Assembly: GCA_910584245.1 (NCBI GenBank) | Contig: CAJTZF010000018.1 | Location: 1-49,301, forward strand | Length of the DNA: 49,301 nucleotides | DNA from: an uncultured Eubacterium sp. | Lineage (GTDB): Bacteria > Bacillota > Clostridia > Lachnospirales > Lachnospiraceae | Direction: 5' to 3' | In this document: piece after piece, positions 7,865-17,512 of the stretch | Numbering within the stretch: position 1 is the stretch's first letter | Layout: every line of letters starts with the position of its first letter | The notes under the pieces: generated by a model | Told to the model about the DNA's origin: nothing | Databases searched by the model: none | The model's input: only the letters and a program-made list of their open reading frames with translations | Made by a program: the position numbers and the translations under genes

Positions 7865-9729
7865 TTAATAATTTGGCTTTAATCTATATGAACATTCATC
7901 TTCCATACCATTAAAATTGCCTACAACTAATTTAGAATAATTTAATGCATCATTTGCACTTAAATTTAATTCAATATACACTCCTTCTGCCAATTTGCAA
8001 GGTCTACGCATCTCCTCATCGGTAATTGCTATAATACGTCTATTTCTTCCCTTAAAATCATTATGTTTTACCAATCCTCTAAATATTTGTGCATCATAAT
8101 CATACATCTGTTCACAAATCGTTTGAAAAAAGGCTTTCCACGAATCAACAGGTATAACTCCTCCACATATTTCAATATCTACCGGTGTTCTTCCCGTCAC
8201 ATTAACCTCATCCATAATATCAAACTCTATGCGATTATCAACTTTATCTTGGTTCGCACTGAGTATATCAGGACATTTCCATATTTGAATAATCTCTTTA
8301 GCCATCCAAGAACAACGCTCTAAAATTTCCTTTTCTCCCCAATTGTTCTTTTCAGAAATCATCTTATTCATATAAATATTTGATTTAATGAGCAGTTCCT
8401 TTTTTTCGTCAAAATTGGAATTTGATAATTCGGAATTATATCCCGTCAATGTTAGATTCCCGATGCAATGAAGATATTTTTCATGTATTTCATCTGCTTT
8501 TTTGCCCAAGTCAATCTTCCATTTTGCAGTTAAAGCCTGCGGCATAATATGCTCAATTGTCATATCTTCAAATTCGACTATTTCTTTTCCTTGTTTTCTT
8601 TCAATTTGTTCAAGGATATATTTAATATGTGGAAATTTATATGCATCTCTAGTCAATAATTTATTTTTTATCATCTCATCATTAGGAAAAATCACCTTCC
8701 CCTTTTTCTGCGATAAAACATATGCAACCTGATCTGGTAAGCTATCAACTGTCAATTTGGATATATCCTTAGACATTGATGCAAAAACCTTATTTAGTGC
8801 ATTCGTTGGCATCTCGCATATCAGTCTTCTCATGACATATGATAAAATTACATCTATTGTTTGGCATAAAGTACCTAAATCAATGATATGCAATTTATAA
8901 TATTTTTCAAACATTTCAAGCAAAAAAGGATATACAATAGTTGACTTTAGTTTCTGTAACTGAAGTAAACGAAAATTAATTTTGTCATCTGGACCATTGG
9001 CATATTTAAACCAACTATAATATTCCCCATATTGTGTTAATTCATCTAAAAAATTCTCAATAGTATCATTCACTACAGCACAGTAATAATTTTTAAATGC
9101 TGAATAGACATTATCCTTATTAGGAATATTCCCTGTTTTCAAAGTCAAATAATCACGAATAAAATCAGATATAATAATATCAGGCAACATTTGTTCCAGT
9201 TTTATCCAATAACGATTATATAAATCTTCTTGCACAGAATATGCCTGTCCCATCAACAGGTAATTTCTAATTAAATCTGCTTGGGTCAAATCAAGTCCCG
9301 TGGAATTTAATGATTCAAAAATTAATTGAGGATTTTCTCTTTCTTTTGTCAATTGAATATACACAATTTCCAATTTCTGTATTCCAACAAAAATATCCTC
9401 TGGCGACAACTCGCAACTGTTTATTAACTAAATAAACAGATTATAGTTATTTAAAATCTGTGATTCTTCCATATCATCCTTTTGATTGTCAATCAATTTT
9501 TGATAATTAACAGCATCTGATTTCATAGGTTTCAATTTAATTCGCAATTTTTCTGTACTAAAACGATTCGTCAAATCTGATTTTCATCTTTTGCTATTCT
9601 CACTATATCCTGAAACAACGTAACACATTGAAGCTTTTTCCAGTCATAATTTCTTTGATATACTGGTATATAGAAAGTTCTCTTCCCTGCACCAATAAAT
9701 TCCAATAAGCTTATATTATCTGCTTTCAT
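7865..9729 (-). pseudogene. GmrSD-like DUF262/DUF1524 restriction protein, internal deletion plus stop
   Basis: The gene starts at 9729 with a strong RBS (AAGGAGAAGG) and encodes a DUF262 N-terminus (ISLLEFIGAGKRTFYIPVYQ, then RNYDW). After about 48 codons it breaks near 9570-9582. The region that should hold the DGQQR catalytic motif is gone and the frame changes. The next block (TNRFSTEKLRIKLKPMKSD) is typical of sequence downstream of that motif. A TAG stop follows at 9428-9430. The remaining 514 codons are open and include the end of DUF262 (IFESLNSTGLDLTQADLIRN) and the DUF1524 HNH-like motif (MTIEHIMPQ with GNLTLTGYNSELSN). Intact relatives cleave modified DNA. Three separate lesions make this a real pseudogene. 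Confidence 0.88.
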
Positions 9730-9826
9730 TATCCTTCTCCTTAATATTTTTTGTATTATCTAACTCAATATCATTACAAATATTGTATCACAAAATTATA
9801 AATATTTCCTTATTTTTTATAATTCA

Positions 9827-12799
9827 CTACCAATCCATCAGCTCCTTCTCCCCTCCAAAGGTCATCTCCATAATCTCAACAGCAATATCCCCGCTTACCA
9901 CCCTCATAAGATTATCCTCTATATCTTCTTTTGACAGAAAATTCATATTCCCATACCAGACAATTTTCTGGTCTATCACCGCAAAGCATTCGCAGTCTTG
10001 TTCCATCAGTTGTATCTCAAATCCAGTAACCCTAAGCTGTTCCAGCAATTCCATACGCACTTCACTTTTCCCATATTTATAACTATCCGGATGCCATGTA
10101 ACAATCGTAACCTTCACACCTGCCTCCTGACGTTCCTTCAGCAGGGAAATCATCCGGTATACTTTCTTTCGGTTCATCCTCGGGCTTGAAATGATAATAT
10201 CTTTTTCTGCCTCCTGCAAATCCCTCTCAAATATTTCAAGATAATTTTCAAAATCATAAATTGCCCCTGCCTCCTGTTTTTCACCAGAAATATTCGTACA
10301 TATCTGATACCCAATCTGCCGATAGGCTTTTAATCGTTTCCCATACATCTTATCAAACTTATCAATATGGCTGTCCACATAATCATAGATTACTACATCT
10401 TTCTTTCCCTCATAATCCCGGTTCAGCCGCCCCGCATACTGCTCTACAATTCCTTTCCACGAAACCGGTGTTGCCATAATCAGAGTATCCAGTCTCGGAT
10501 AATCAAATCCCTCCCCTACCATCTGTCCAGTGGCAACCAATATCATGGTTTTATCAGCAGGCACTTCTTCCATCTGCTCACGAATCTCCTGTAATTCCTT
10601 TTTCGATTTGTCTCCTGATAAAAGAAATATCTTATCTGCATATGCCTGCATTCTTTCGTTTAACAAAGCGGCGTGTTCCTTATAACGTGTCAAAACCACA
10701 GGCGTCCTGCCACAACCAATACATTTTTTCACATCATCCACAATCTGTTTATTGCGGACTTCATTATCCTTAATCCGCATATAGGCATCATTGATATGCA
10801 TTTCCCGACTGCGTGGATATGCCACCCTTGTAAAACGGGGATAAACCAAATGTTCCATCCCCTGCTCCTTTGCCCTGTCCTTCGCAGTGTAGCGGTAACG
10901 GATATCCCCCAGCAACATATAGCCTATTTTTTCCAGTCCATCACTGCGCATCGGCGTTGCCGTCACTCCATAGACATATTTCGCTTTTATTTCCTGAAGT
11001 ATTTTTATTACGGTAGCCGTCGCTGCGTGGTGGCATTCATCCATTATGCATAGCCCATATTCCTGCAATCTGGGATGAAATTCTCCCTTTTTACACAGCG
11101 AACCGACCATGGCAATATCAATGATTCCTGTCGAAGAATCATGTGCTCCATGAATCTTTCCGATTACACTTTTGCGTTTTCTAATTCTGCCCGAAGGAGT
11201 CCGATATTCTGGTAATTCTTCCTGTATATCCAAAAAGTCCTGCAACGCATCTACCCACTGCTCCATCAATGCCGATGATTCCAACAAAATAAGCGTGCTT
11301 ACTTTTCTTTCTGCAATCAGTTTACTGCACACTACCGTCTTTCCAAATGCTGTAGCCGCACTCAGAATACCAGTATCATGCTGCAGCATTTTTTCTACTG
11401 CCGGCACTTGTGATTTACGTAATTCACCCTGAAATATAACATCTATGGCTCTCCCAGCCGTTCTCTTATCTTCTATATGGTATTTGATTCCTGCCTCGTC
11501 ACATCTTTGTATCAATTCATCATTCAGCCCTCTTGGCATCCCGATATACCCCTGTTCATCCCGCCCCATATAAATCGTTCTGGATTCCTGATAATTGGAA
11601 TAGCCAATTCTTTGATTTTTAAAATAAACCGGATTTAAAAAAGCCGCCAAACGTCTTATTCTGTTTTGCAGGCGGTACTTTAAATTTTCCGTGTCCACAT
11701 AAACCAGATTTGATAGAACGATCTTCATGCTCCCCTGAACATCTTCCTGATAAAATTTTTGCTGGTACTCCCATGGCTTGATTCTTGTTGCTTCATTTTC
11801 TATGCCTGACTCAAATGGATTCTCCGGCAACCAGTTTTTAATACACTCTTCCAGCCTTTCTTTCGACAACCTCTCTGTCTGCATTAAGGCCTTCCACTGG
11901 TTCGGATAGGCATTCCAGTTCTCATCAATAAATGCACTATTGCTTTCCCTCAATGCCTGTCCCTGCAACGGCAGAGCAATCAGATTCCCAATACCGCCAT
12001 CCGGCACATGGTTCTGTGCCGGCAGCATACGGTCATAGTACCGGAAAGATTTCATGTTTACCGTTTCTGCACCTTTATCCAACAAAGCAAAGCCAAATTT
12101 TCTGGCAAGCTTTGCCGGAATTTTCTCTGTAAAAAATATCCACAGATGCGCTCCCCTTCCTGAACGGGAACGCTCTGCCAAAGCATCAATCCCCTGCTCT
12201 TTGCAGATTGCTCGTACCGCATCAACTTCCTCTTTCCATTCATTATCGGTATTGGCAAAGTCATCTTCCTCCGCACCCTTTTCGTGGTTGTCAAAATCAA
12301 ATACGATAAATCGGCAGGTATCATCGGGCAAGAGCGGGTACACGCCAATTACATCAGAAGCATCTTCCTTTTCCCCTTTTAAATGCCTCATAATCTGCGC
12401 AGTGTCTAATTTACTATAACTCTGATTTCCGCACTTACTACATTGTATTTTTGCTCTGTTTGCTTTTGGGCACACTCCATAATGCCAGAAATTATCACAC
12501 TGTGGGAAATAGCCTGCTTTTCCGGTCTTTTTATTTACGCTCCGTTTCGCATAGACATCTTCCCTGCCCCAGAACCTTGCAAAGAAGTGTCTTGCGGCAT
12601 TTTCTGTTATGGCAAATGGCAGAATCCGCTTCCCCTGGTCTGGAACAGATACTGCGCCATCGTTATGTTCTATACAAGAGGAGTAATCAATTCCTACTTG
12701 TTCCAGTAATTCTTTAAGTTGTCGATTTTCTTTTTGAAGGCAATCGACCAGCCCACGCAGATTTTCCACTTCTACTTCATGGTTTTTATCAGGATTCAT
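9827..12799 (-). CDS. TOTE-type primase / SF2 helicase / PLD-like protein
   Basis: A 990-aa protein. In order it has a coiled-coil start (about 1-40), then an archaeo-eukaryotic-primase-type domain of the TOTE conflict-system group. A Cys cluster (C101-C110-C120-C123) precedes the acidic motif FIVFDFDNH (D168, D170) and the histidine motif SGRGAHLWIF (H218). A superfamily 2 helicase follows, with ATAFGKT (about 482-488), DECHH (587-591), TATPMR and a helicase C domain with a GRLNRD motif. A PLD-like domain (about 870-990) ends the protein; its motif AVIDQKIVWYGNMNF lacks the standard HxK. AGGTG precedes the ATG. TOTE proteins are known from genomic work as predicted conflict or defence components. 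It lies downstream of the XRE-TcmP-radical SAM operon. Confidence 0.87.
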   Translation of the reverse strand: MNPDKNHEVEVENLRGLVDCLQKENRQLKELLEQVGIDYSSCIEHNDGAVSVPDQGKRILPFAITENAARHFFARFWGREDVYAKRSVNKKTGKAGYFPQCDNFWHYGVCPKANRAKIQCSKCGNQSYSKLDTAQIMRHLKGEKEDASDVIGVYPLLPDDTCRFIVFDFDNHEKGAEEDDFANTDNEWKEEVDAVRAICKEQGIDALAERSRSGRGAHLWIFFTEKIPAKLARKFGFALLDKGAETVNMKSFRYYDRMLPAQNHVPDGGIGNLIALPLQGQALRESNSAFIDENWNAYPNQWKALMQTERLSKERLEECIKNWLPENPFESGIENEATRIKPWEYQQKFYQEDVQGSMKIVLSNLVYVDTENLKYRLQNRIRRLAAFLNPVYFKNQRIGYSNYQESRTIYMGRDEQGYIGMPRGLNDELIQRCDEAGIKYHIEDKRTAGRAIDVIFQGELRKSQVPAVEKMLQHDTGILSAATAFGKTVVCSKLIAERKVSTLILLESSALMEQWVDALQDFLDIQEELPEYRTPSGRIRKRKSVIGKIHGAHDSSTGIIDIAMVGSLCKKGEFHPRLQEYGLCIMDECHHAATATVIKILQEIKAKYVYGVTATPMRSDGLEKIGYMLLGDIRYRYTAKDRAKEQGMEHLVYPRFTRVAYPRSREMHINDAYMRIKDNEVRNKQIVDDVKKCIGCGRTPVVLTRYKEHAALLNERMQAYADKIFLLSGDKSKKELQEIREQMEEVPADKTMILVATGQMVGEGFDYPRLDTLIMATPVSWKGIVEQYAGRLNRDYEGKKDVVIYDYVDSHIDKFDKMYGKRLKAYRQIGYQICTNISGEKQEAGAIYDFENYLEIFERDLQEAEKDIIISSPRMNRKKVYRMISLLKERQEAGVKVTIVTWHPDSYKYGKSEVRMELLEQLRVTGFEIQLMEQDCECFAVIDQKIVWYGNMNFLSKEDIEDNLMRVVSGDIAVEIMEMTFGGEKELMDW

Positions 12800-12922
12800 C
12801 CTACACCTCTTTCTGTACCCTTATTGCTAAATCTTTCTATACTTTCCAATCTCAATTTTCGCTCTTCAGGGTAGCATCACTAACTATAAAAACACTTCCA
12901 ATTACCGATGAATATTCCCGAT

Positions 12923-13708
12923 TTATTCCGTAACGGTTTTTTCCTTAATGTGATATGCGATATTTCGCTCCGTACAAAAATTAATCACCTCTTTTGCCTT
13001 TTGGTTGTAAAAAAATTTATGTTGTGGATAGCCTTTTGTAACATCTGTACAATAATTTGTTCGTCCAAAAATTATTCTATCCGTGAAAGAAACAGCCTCT
13101 AACAGATTCTTTAACTCCTGCTCAATTAAATTTGGAGTTGGATATGGCTCCATACTAACCCAAGTTCTACATCCAGCTTCACTAAGGGCTTTCATTGCTT
13201 CCAATCTTTCTATATAAGGGGCAGCTGCCGGTTCCATTTTTTTTCTATATGCTTCATCCAAAGAAATAAGAGTAATTCCATATTCATTATCTAAAGGATA
13301 TTTCTTTTTGTCTGCCAATTCTATTGGCAAAAGCCCTTTTGTAAGTACAGTACATCTAATTCCATAGGAATTAAGCAGATGAATTGCTTCAATACTCATT
13401 TTTGCAATTTCATCATACTCATACATAAAAGGATCTGTCGTAAAACATAACTGTACAGATTCTATTTTGTTTTTCAGTTTTGGTATTTCTTTGTAAAGGA
13501 GTTGAATTGTATTTGAAACCAAATATGGTTTACACCATTCTTCATAACAACTTACCTGACCAAATCTTTTTTTCTGTAAATATGCATAACATGGAAATTT
13601 GCAGCCATGAGCACATCCCAATACATGATTCATTGTATAATCTCCATACTCTACCCCTGTTTCATAAAGCATGGTTTTACGCTGAATGCTCCCAGCTACC
13701 TTTTTCAT
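12923..13708 (-). CDS. Radical-SAM-like three-cysteine protein, partner of TcmP
   Basis: A 261-aa protein distantly like the spore photolyase/radical SAM group. It has a cysteine triad GCAHGCKFPC (C32, C36, C40), spaced CX3CX3C instead of the canonical radical SAM CX3CX2C. Further features are CFTTDPFMYEYDE, TVLTKG, ISLDEAYRKKMEP and WVSMEPYPTPN. Its ATG overlaps the stop of the TcmP gene (ATGA), so the two are translationally coupled. This pairing is what gave TcmP its name (three-Cys-motif partner). Whether it binds an Fe-S cluster and cleaves SAM is inferred. The role may be nucleic-acid modification or defence. The gene itself is intact while its partner is frameshifted. Confidence 0.82.
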   Translation of the reverse strand: MKKVAGSIQRKTMLYETGVEYGDYTMNHVLGCAHGCKFPCYAYLQKKRFGQVSCYEEWCKPYLVSNTIQLLYKEIPKLKNKIESVQLCFTTDPFMYEYDEIAKMSIEAIHLLNSYGIRCTVLTKGLLPIELADKKKYPLDNEYGITLISLDEAYRKKMEPAAAPYIERLEAMKALSEAGCRTWVSMEPYPTPNLIEQELKNLLEAVSFTDRIIFGRTNYCTDVTKGYPQHKFFYNQKAKEVINFCTERNIAYHIKEKTVTE

Positions 13709-14963
13709 GCTTTCAACCTCCTGATAGTTACTGTTTTGTTTTTGTCCTCTGTCATAAATGTCGATGGACGCTTTTCTCTTTCTGAAAAGGCTGGATTACG
13801 ATCAATCCAAATTTTTCTTTCCTGTTCCAATTCCTTCAGTATTTCATATATCAAATCAAAATTGCAAATTAATCCATTGTCATTTACAAAAGCAGCAATA
13901 AACCTTGTAATTCCTATATCTGTCCCAACTTTTTCTATGGAATCCTGTACTTTTTGTTTAACTTCCTCTCGTAATATCCATTCTCCTTCAACGGATTGTG
14001 ATACCCCTGGCATAATATCAAATAGCGACATCTGCCCGCCTGTCTGGATATTTGTGTACAGTTCGTCTTTCCTATTCTGAATATTCTGCGCCGTAAGAAA
14101 ACATCCATCCTCATGATCGCAAGCATGAATCATCCTATATTTGGGACGATTTCCTGCTTTTAGCCTAATAGGCATATCCAAAACATAACTATAACGCTTT
14201 TTTAATCGCTGCTTATATTCTGTAGATAAACGTTGTTCTGCCTTATATCCATCAATACGCTTTTCCTTATAATCCTGCACAATCGCTTTCCAATAATCTC
14301 CCCCTGCTATATTGGAAAGCATATCTACTGGCTTATCTAATGTCACCACTGAAGTTGGATCGTACTCAACCAAATCATCTAAGTCCTGTAAAGCAGAATC
14401 ATTTTTATAATCCACAGCCATTACCCTGCATGCATCCCTAAAAAACCAAAAGAATTAAAATTAATGAGCATTTCAAACGAATGGAAACCCATAGCTTGAA
14501 ATTTATCAAACAGAGCTGTATCTAATGCCCTTATCCCATATGGATCTATATACAAAAAAACATGCTGCCCCTTTTTATTCTTTAATATATCAATAATTTT
14601 TTCTTCATATTTACCACTGACAATATTGGGAATTCCATAATAGTTGCTATATGATGCTAAATTTGTCCGCAAATCTGCAGCATAGTTCAAATCAATAAAA
14701 GTGTTTTCAATCGCTTTACTCTTATCTATCCGCATTTTCGTTTTCTGCAGGCATTTATCACGTATTTGAAGTGCAATAATGGGTGAACCCGGATTGCCAT
14801 CTTCAAATTGCCCCTTTCCTGAGAAACAATCAACATAGCAAATGGTTTTTCCGGTAGCCAATACCTTTTGAAAATAAGGCGTTAAATAACATCCCAATAA
14901 TTTATCTTTAATCAGAGACCAATCATTTTTCACTTTAAAAAAATCACTGTTGTTCTTTGACAT
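13705..14963 (-). pseudogene. tcmP: TcmP (three-Cys-motif partner protein), split by a frameshift in a T6 run
   Basis: The first 180 residues carry methyltransferase-like features: VDCFSGKGQFEDGNPGSP and FLYIDPYGIRAL, which recall motif I and the DPPY motif of DNA N6-methylases. The second half holds the C-terminal TcmP block YRMIHACDHEDGCFLTAQNI. The frames meet at the plus-strand A6 run 14440-14445. One more T on the minus strand would join them as NSFGFFRDACRVMAVDY, giving about 419 aa. The distal frame could start at an ATG overlapping the stop (TAATG), so re-initiation, slippage, a real lesion and a sequence error all remain open. The start at 14963 has GGAGGAG before it. An XRE gene lies upstream and the radical SAM partner overlaps downstream. 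Confidence 0.82.
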
Positions 14964-14985
14964 ATTATCTTCTCCTCCCATTTGC

Positions 14986-15195
14986 TTACTGCTCTTCCGA
15001 AATCAAATCCATGATATCTCCAATGTTGCATTCCAAAACTTTGCATATCTTCATGAGGACTTCCATACTGACAGTTTTACCTTTTGAAAGTTTTGTGATA
15101 GATGCCCAGCTAATTCCAGCAAGTGCCTGCAGGTCTTTTTTCTTCATATCCTTATCTATTAGCAATTTCCATAACTTCTTGTAACTCACTTGCAT
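14986..15195 (-). CDS. XRE (Cro/C1) family small regulator
   Basis: A 69-aa protein that is almost entirely one helix-turn-helix domain: KKDLQALAGISWASITKLSK is the HTH, followed by SMEVLMKICKVLECNIGDIM. This is the YozG-type single-domain form. It is the first gene of the operon XRE-TcmP-radical SAM, ending about 20 bases before the TcmP start. A role as repressor of this operon is likely from its position, and such control is common in defence and toxin modules. Confidence 0.85.
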   Translation of the reverse strand: MQVSYKKLWKLLIDKDMKKKDLQALAGISWASITKLSKGKTVSMEVLMKICKVLECNIGDIMDLISEEQ

Positions 15196-15427
15196 GTTTT
15201 CATTACCTCTGTTTTAAAAATTATAATATTTACCTTGTTATCTTTCAGCATATCATATTCATACTGCTTTCTCAATGTTTTTCTTCATGAATTCACGAAT
15301 TTCCATCAAACTATATAGATTAATTCTTCTGTTTAAAAATATTGCTCATTATTTCTTTTTTCTACATAATCCATTTAACTTCCAAAATACCCACAAAAAT
15401 TGGGGCAGTTTCCCGCCCCATGCAACA

Positions 15428-15814
15428 TCACACATATATTATTTCCCTCCGCACAATTTCCTCTGCTGTAATCCTGAGATTATTTATAAGCCCAACCCAC
15501 TTCATCTGATTGACAACTTTTAGTTCCTCCGTAATCCCTGCCTCTGCTTTCATTTGTTCCACAAGCATTTCCACCCTGGCATGGCATTCTTCATCCACCT
15601 CATACAGATATTCATTCAGTTTCCCATCCAGTAACAGCCGGATATACTCACTTCTGCGGTTTGTCAGCAGATACTCCCACCGCATCAGCCCATATTTTCC
15701 TATATTGTAGTGTGTTCCCTCCGGCAGCCCTACATCCGGATAATAGCATCCGTTTTCTGCCAAACGGTATACCATTCCGTATTCTTCAATAACCTCTGCC
15801 AGTTCTTTCTCCAT
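15428..15814 (-). CDS. tnpV: TnpV-family transposon-encoded protein
   Basis: A 128-aa protein matching the TnpV family of mobilisable transposons such as Tn4451: Y-LAENGCYYPDVGLPE, IGKYGLMRWEYLL, LLLDGKLNEYLYEVDEE, EGIT-like AGITEELK, NQMKWVGLINNLR, A-EIVRREIIY. The start at 15814 (MEKELAEVIEEYG) is chosen for the AGGAGG upstream. TnpV has no assigned biochemical role but marks integrative/mobilisable elements. It belongs with the broken integrase about 1 kb upstream. Confidence 0.85.
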   Translation of the reverse strand: MEKELAEVIEEYGMVYRLAENGCYYPDVGLPEGTHYNIGKYGLMRWEYLLTNRRSEYIRLLLDGKLNEYLYEVDEECHARVEMLVEQMKAEAGITEELKVVNQMKWVGLINNLRITAEEIVRREIIYV

Positions 15815-15886
15815 AACCTGCCTCCTATCCATATATACGGATAAAGAAAGACATTTGCCTCCCTTTATCCATTTCATAACCTCATC

Positions 15887-16051
15887 CTATGCCAATACCC
15901 GCAACACGATTTTCGCCACACTCCCGGTTAAAAGCAGAGCCGTTTCCATTACTGCCAAAATCAGTTTCAAAATGTGTATTCCCATCCATACCGTGCCTTT
16001 AAGCACCCCGCACATAAAACGGAAAGTGCCGTTGATTCCCTGTTTTAACAT
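15887..16051 (-). CDS. Small hydrophobic mobile-element protein (54 aa)
   Basis: An open frame starting ATG at 16051 with GGAGGG five bases upstream, encoding 54 residues: a basic start (MLKQGINGTFRFMCGVLKG), then a long hydrophobic segment (ILKLILAVMETALLL). A single-pass membrane protein is likely. It sits tightly between a ParR-like pseudogene and tnpV, inside the remains of an integrative element. I do not recognise its family. Confidence 0.6.
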   Translation of the reverse strand: MLKQGINGTFRFMCGVLKGTVWMGIHILKLILAVMETALLLTGSVAKIVLRVLA

Positions 16052-16065
16052 GCCATCCCTCCATT

Positions 16066-16494
16066 CTAACTGCTGCTCCAGTCCATTATTTTGTCCATGA
16101 CATCCGGCATTCCACTTATATCTGCCAATCCATTTTCCATAACTTCTTCTGCTTCCTGTTTGCCAGCGGGGGAAGACACCATAAACGACTGCCCTGCCAT
16201 CCTGCTACCAATCAAAATACGGAGAATCTCCCCTAATAATTCTTCCTTACACTCCTGCCTATACTGTTCCAACTGCTGTTCCACAAATTCTTTGGTGTCC
16301 CATTTATCCTCTTTGGTATCATTGTTGTTTTCTAATGCATCAAAATACATCTCCAGTGCATCCATGACAATCTGATTCTTTGCTTTGCCGCCGGTCAGTT
16401 TTTCATCCTCAAATTTTTTCAGCAGTCTTACATGCTACTCTTTCTTAAAGGAAAACCGCACTGTAAATGCACGGAACAAATCTCCACTCGCCAT
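16066..16494 (-). pseudogene. ParR/RHH-like mobile-element protein with an in-frame TAG
   Basis: An ATG at 16494 with GAGGAGG upstream opens a frame (MASGDLFRAFTVRFSFKKE) interrupted after 19 codons by TAG (16435-16437). It then continues in the same frame (HVRLLKKFEDEKLTGGKAKN) to 16066. The N-terminal third resembles a ribbon-helix-helix DNA-binding domain as in ParR/StbB-type segregation proteins. The rest is acidic and helical. GAG to TAG would explain the stop. It forms a transcript with the 54-aa protein and tnpV. Confidence 0.65.
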
Positions 16495-16530
16495 TCCATC
16501 CCTCCTCGTCTGATTTTGTTGTAAATTGTT

Positions 16531-17512
16531 TCATTGCAAAAAATAATAGGACAAAATCATCTGCAACCCTTTGATTTTACTGGGTTTCTTCTGACTTGCC
16601 CCTATTATAACACGGTCATCATGCACGCATATTTTTTTCACTCCTGTATTTCTGCATCCGCGCCGCATTTCATAATTCAAAAATGCTTTGCTAAACGGAA
16701 AACAACGCTCATTCCGCTTATCATAGCACGGTCCCTCCATATATTCCAGCAGCTCCCTGCAAAGAAAATCCGGTATGGAAACCCGTCGCCTGCTCTTCCG
16801 TGTTTTCGGCGTTGTGATGACATCCTGTCTCTCAAGCCGCTGGTAGGATTTATTAATGGAAATCTCCTTTTTTTCAAAATCAATATCCCTCTCCAGACAG
16901 CGCCAGCAATTCTCCTTCCCTCATAACCGTCCAATAAAGCACGTCAAAGCATATGAGAGACTTCGTCCTGTCCTTTATTCCTTTCCGGAAGGCGAGAAAT
17001 TCCTCCAGCGTCCAGCACTGCATGCCCTCCGCCCTGTTCATGCCGATGCTTCCCGCCTGCCCGCACGGGTTTGCTTCCAGATTATAATATTTGCGGGCAA
17101 AATTAATGATGGCAGACAGCTGGTTATTAATATTTTTTAAATAAGTCATAGAGTAAGCATGGTCTGATTTCAATAAATGGTTCTGCCATCTCCTTATGTC
17201 GGCCGCCTGAATCTCATTCACAGGTTTCTTTGCAAAAAAAGGAAGTATTTTCGTTTCACAAATATTCTTCTTCGTAAGTATCGTCGAATGTTTGAGTCTC
17301 GCCGACATCTCTTCCAAATACGCATTATAAAGGTTTTCAAACAATATATCCGGACTGGCCGACTGTCTCTGTAAAAAGTTCCGCTCATACAATTGCGCCT
17401 CCCTTTTCGTCATAAAGCCTCTTTTCCATTTCTGTTTTGAAAATCCAGTCCAGTCCGTATAATAAAATTTACAGTACCATGTTCCGTTGTTCTTGTCTTT
17501 ATACGCTGGCAT
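16531..17512 (-). pseudogene. Tn916-type tyrosine integrase, frameshifted and 3'-truncated
   Basis: The first 210 codons encode the AP2-like arm-binding domain (NNGTWYCKFYYTDWTGFSKQ), the core-binding domain and the first catalytic Arg (MREGELLAL). Near 16887-16900 the frame shifts. The +1 frame then continues with DIDFEKKEISINKSYQRLE, the catalytic Lys region (TTPKTRKSRR) and VHDDR, where HDLRHS is expected. After that the sequence departs from the family, so the GH-E box and the catalytic Tyr are missing. The start at 17512 (MPAYKDKN) has AAGGAG upstream. It is recombination-dead and marks the right edge of the island. Confidence 0.87.
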
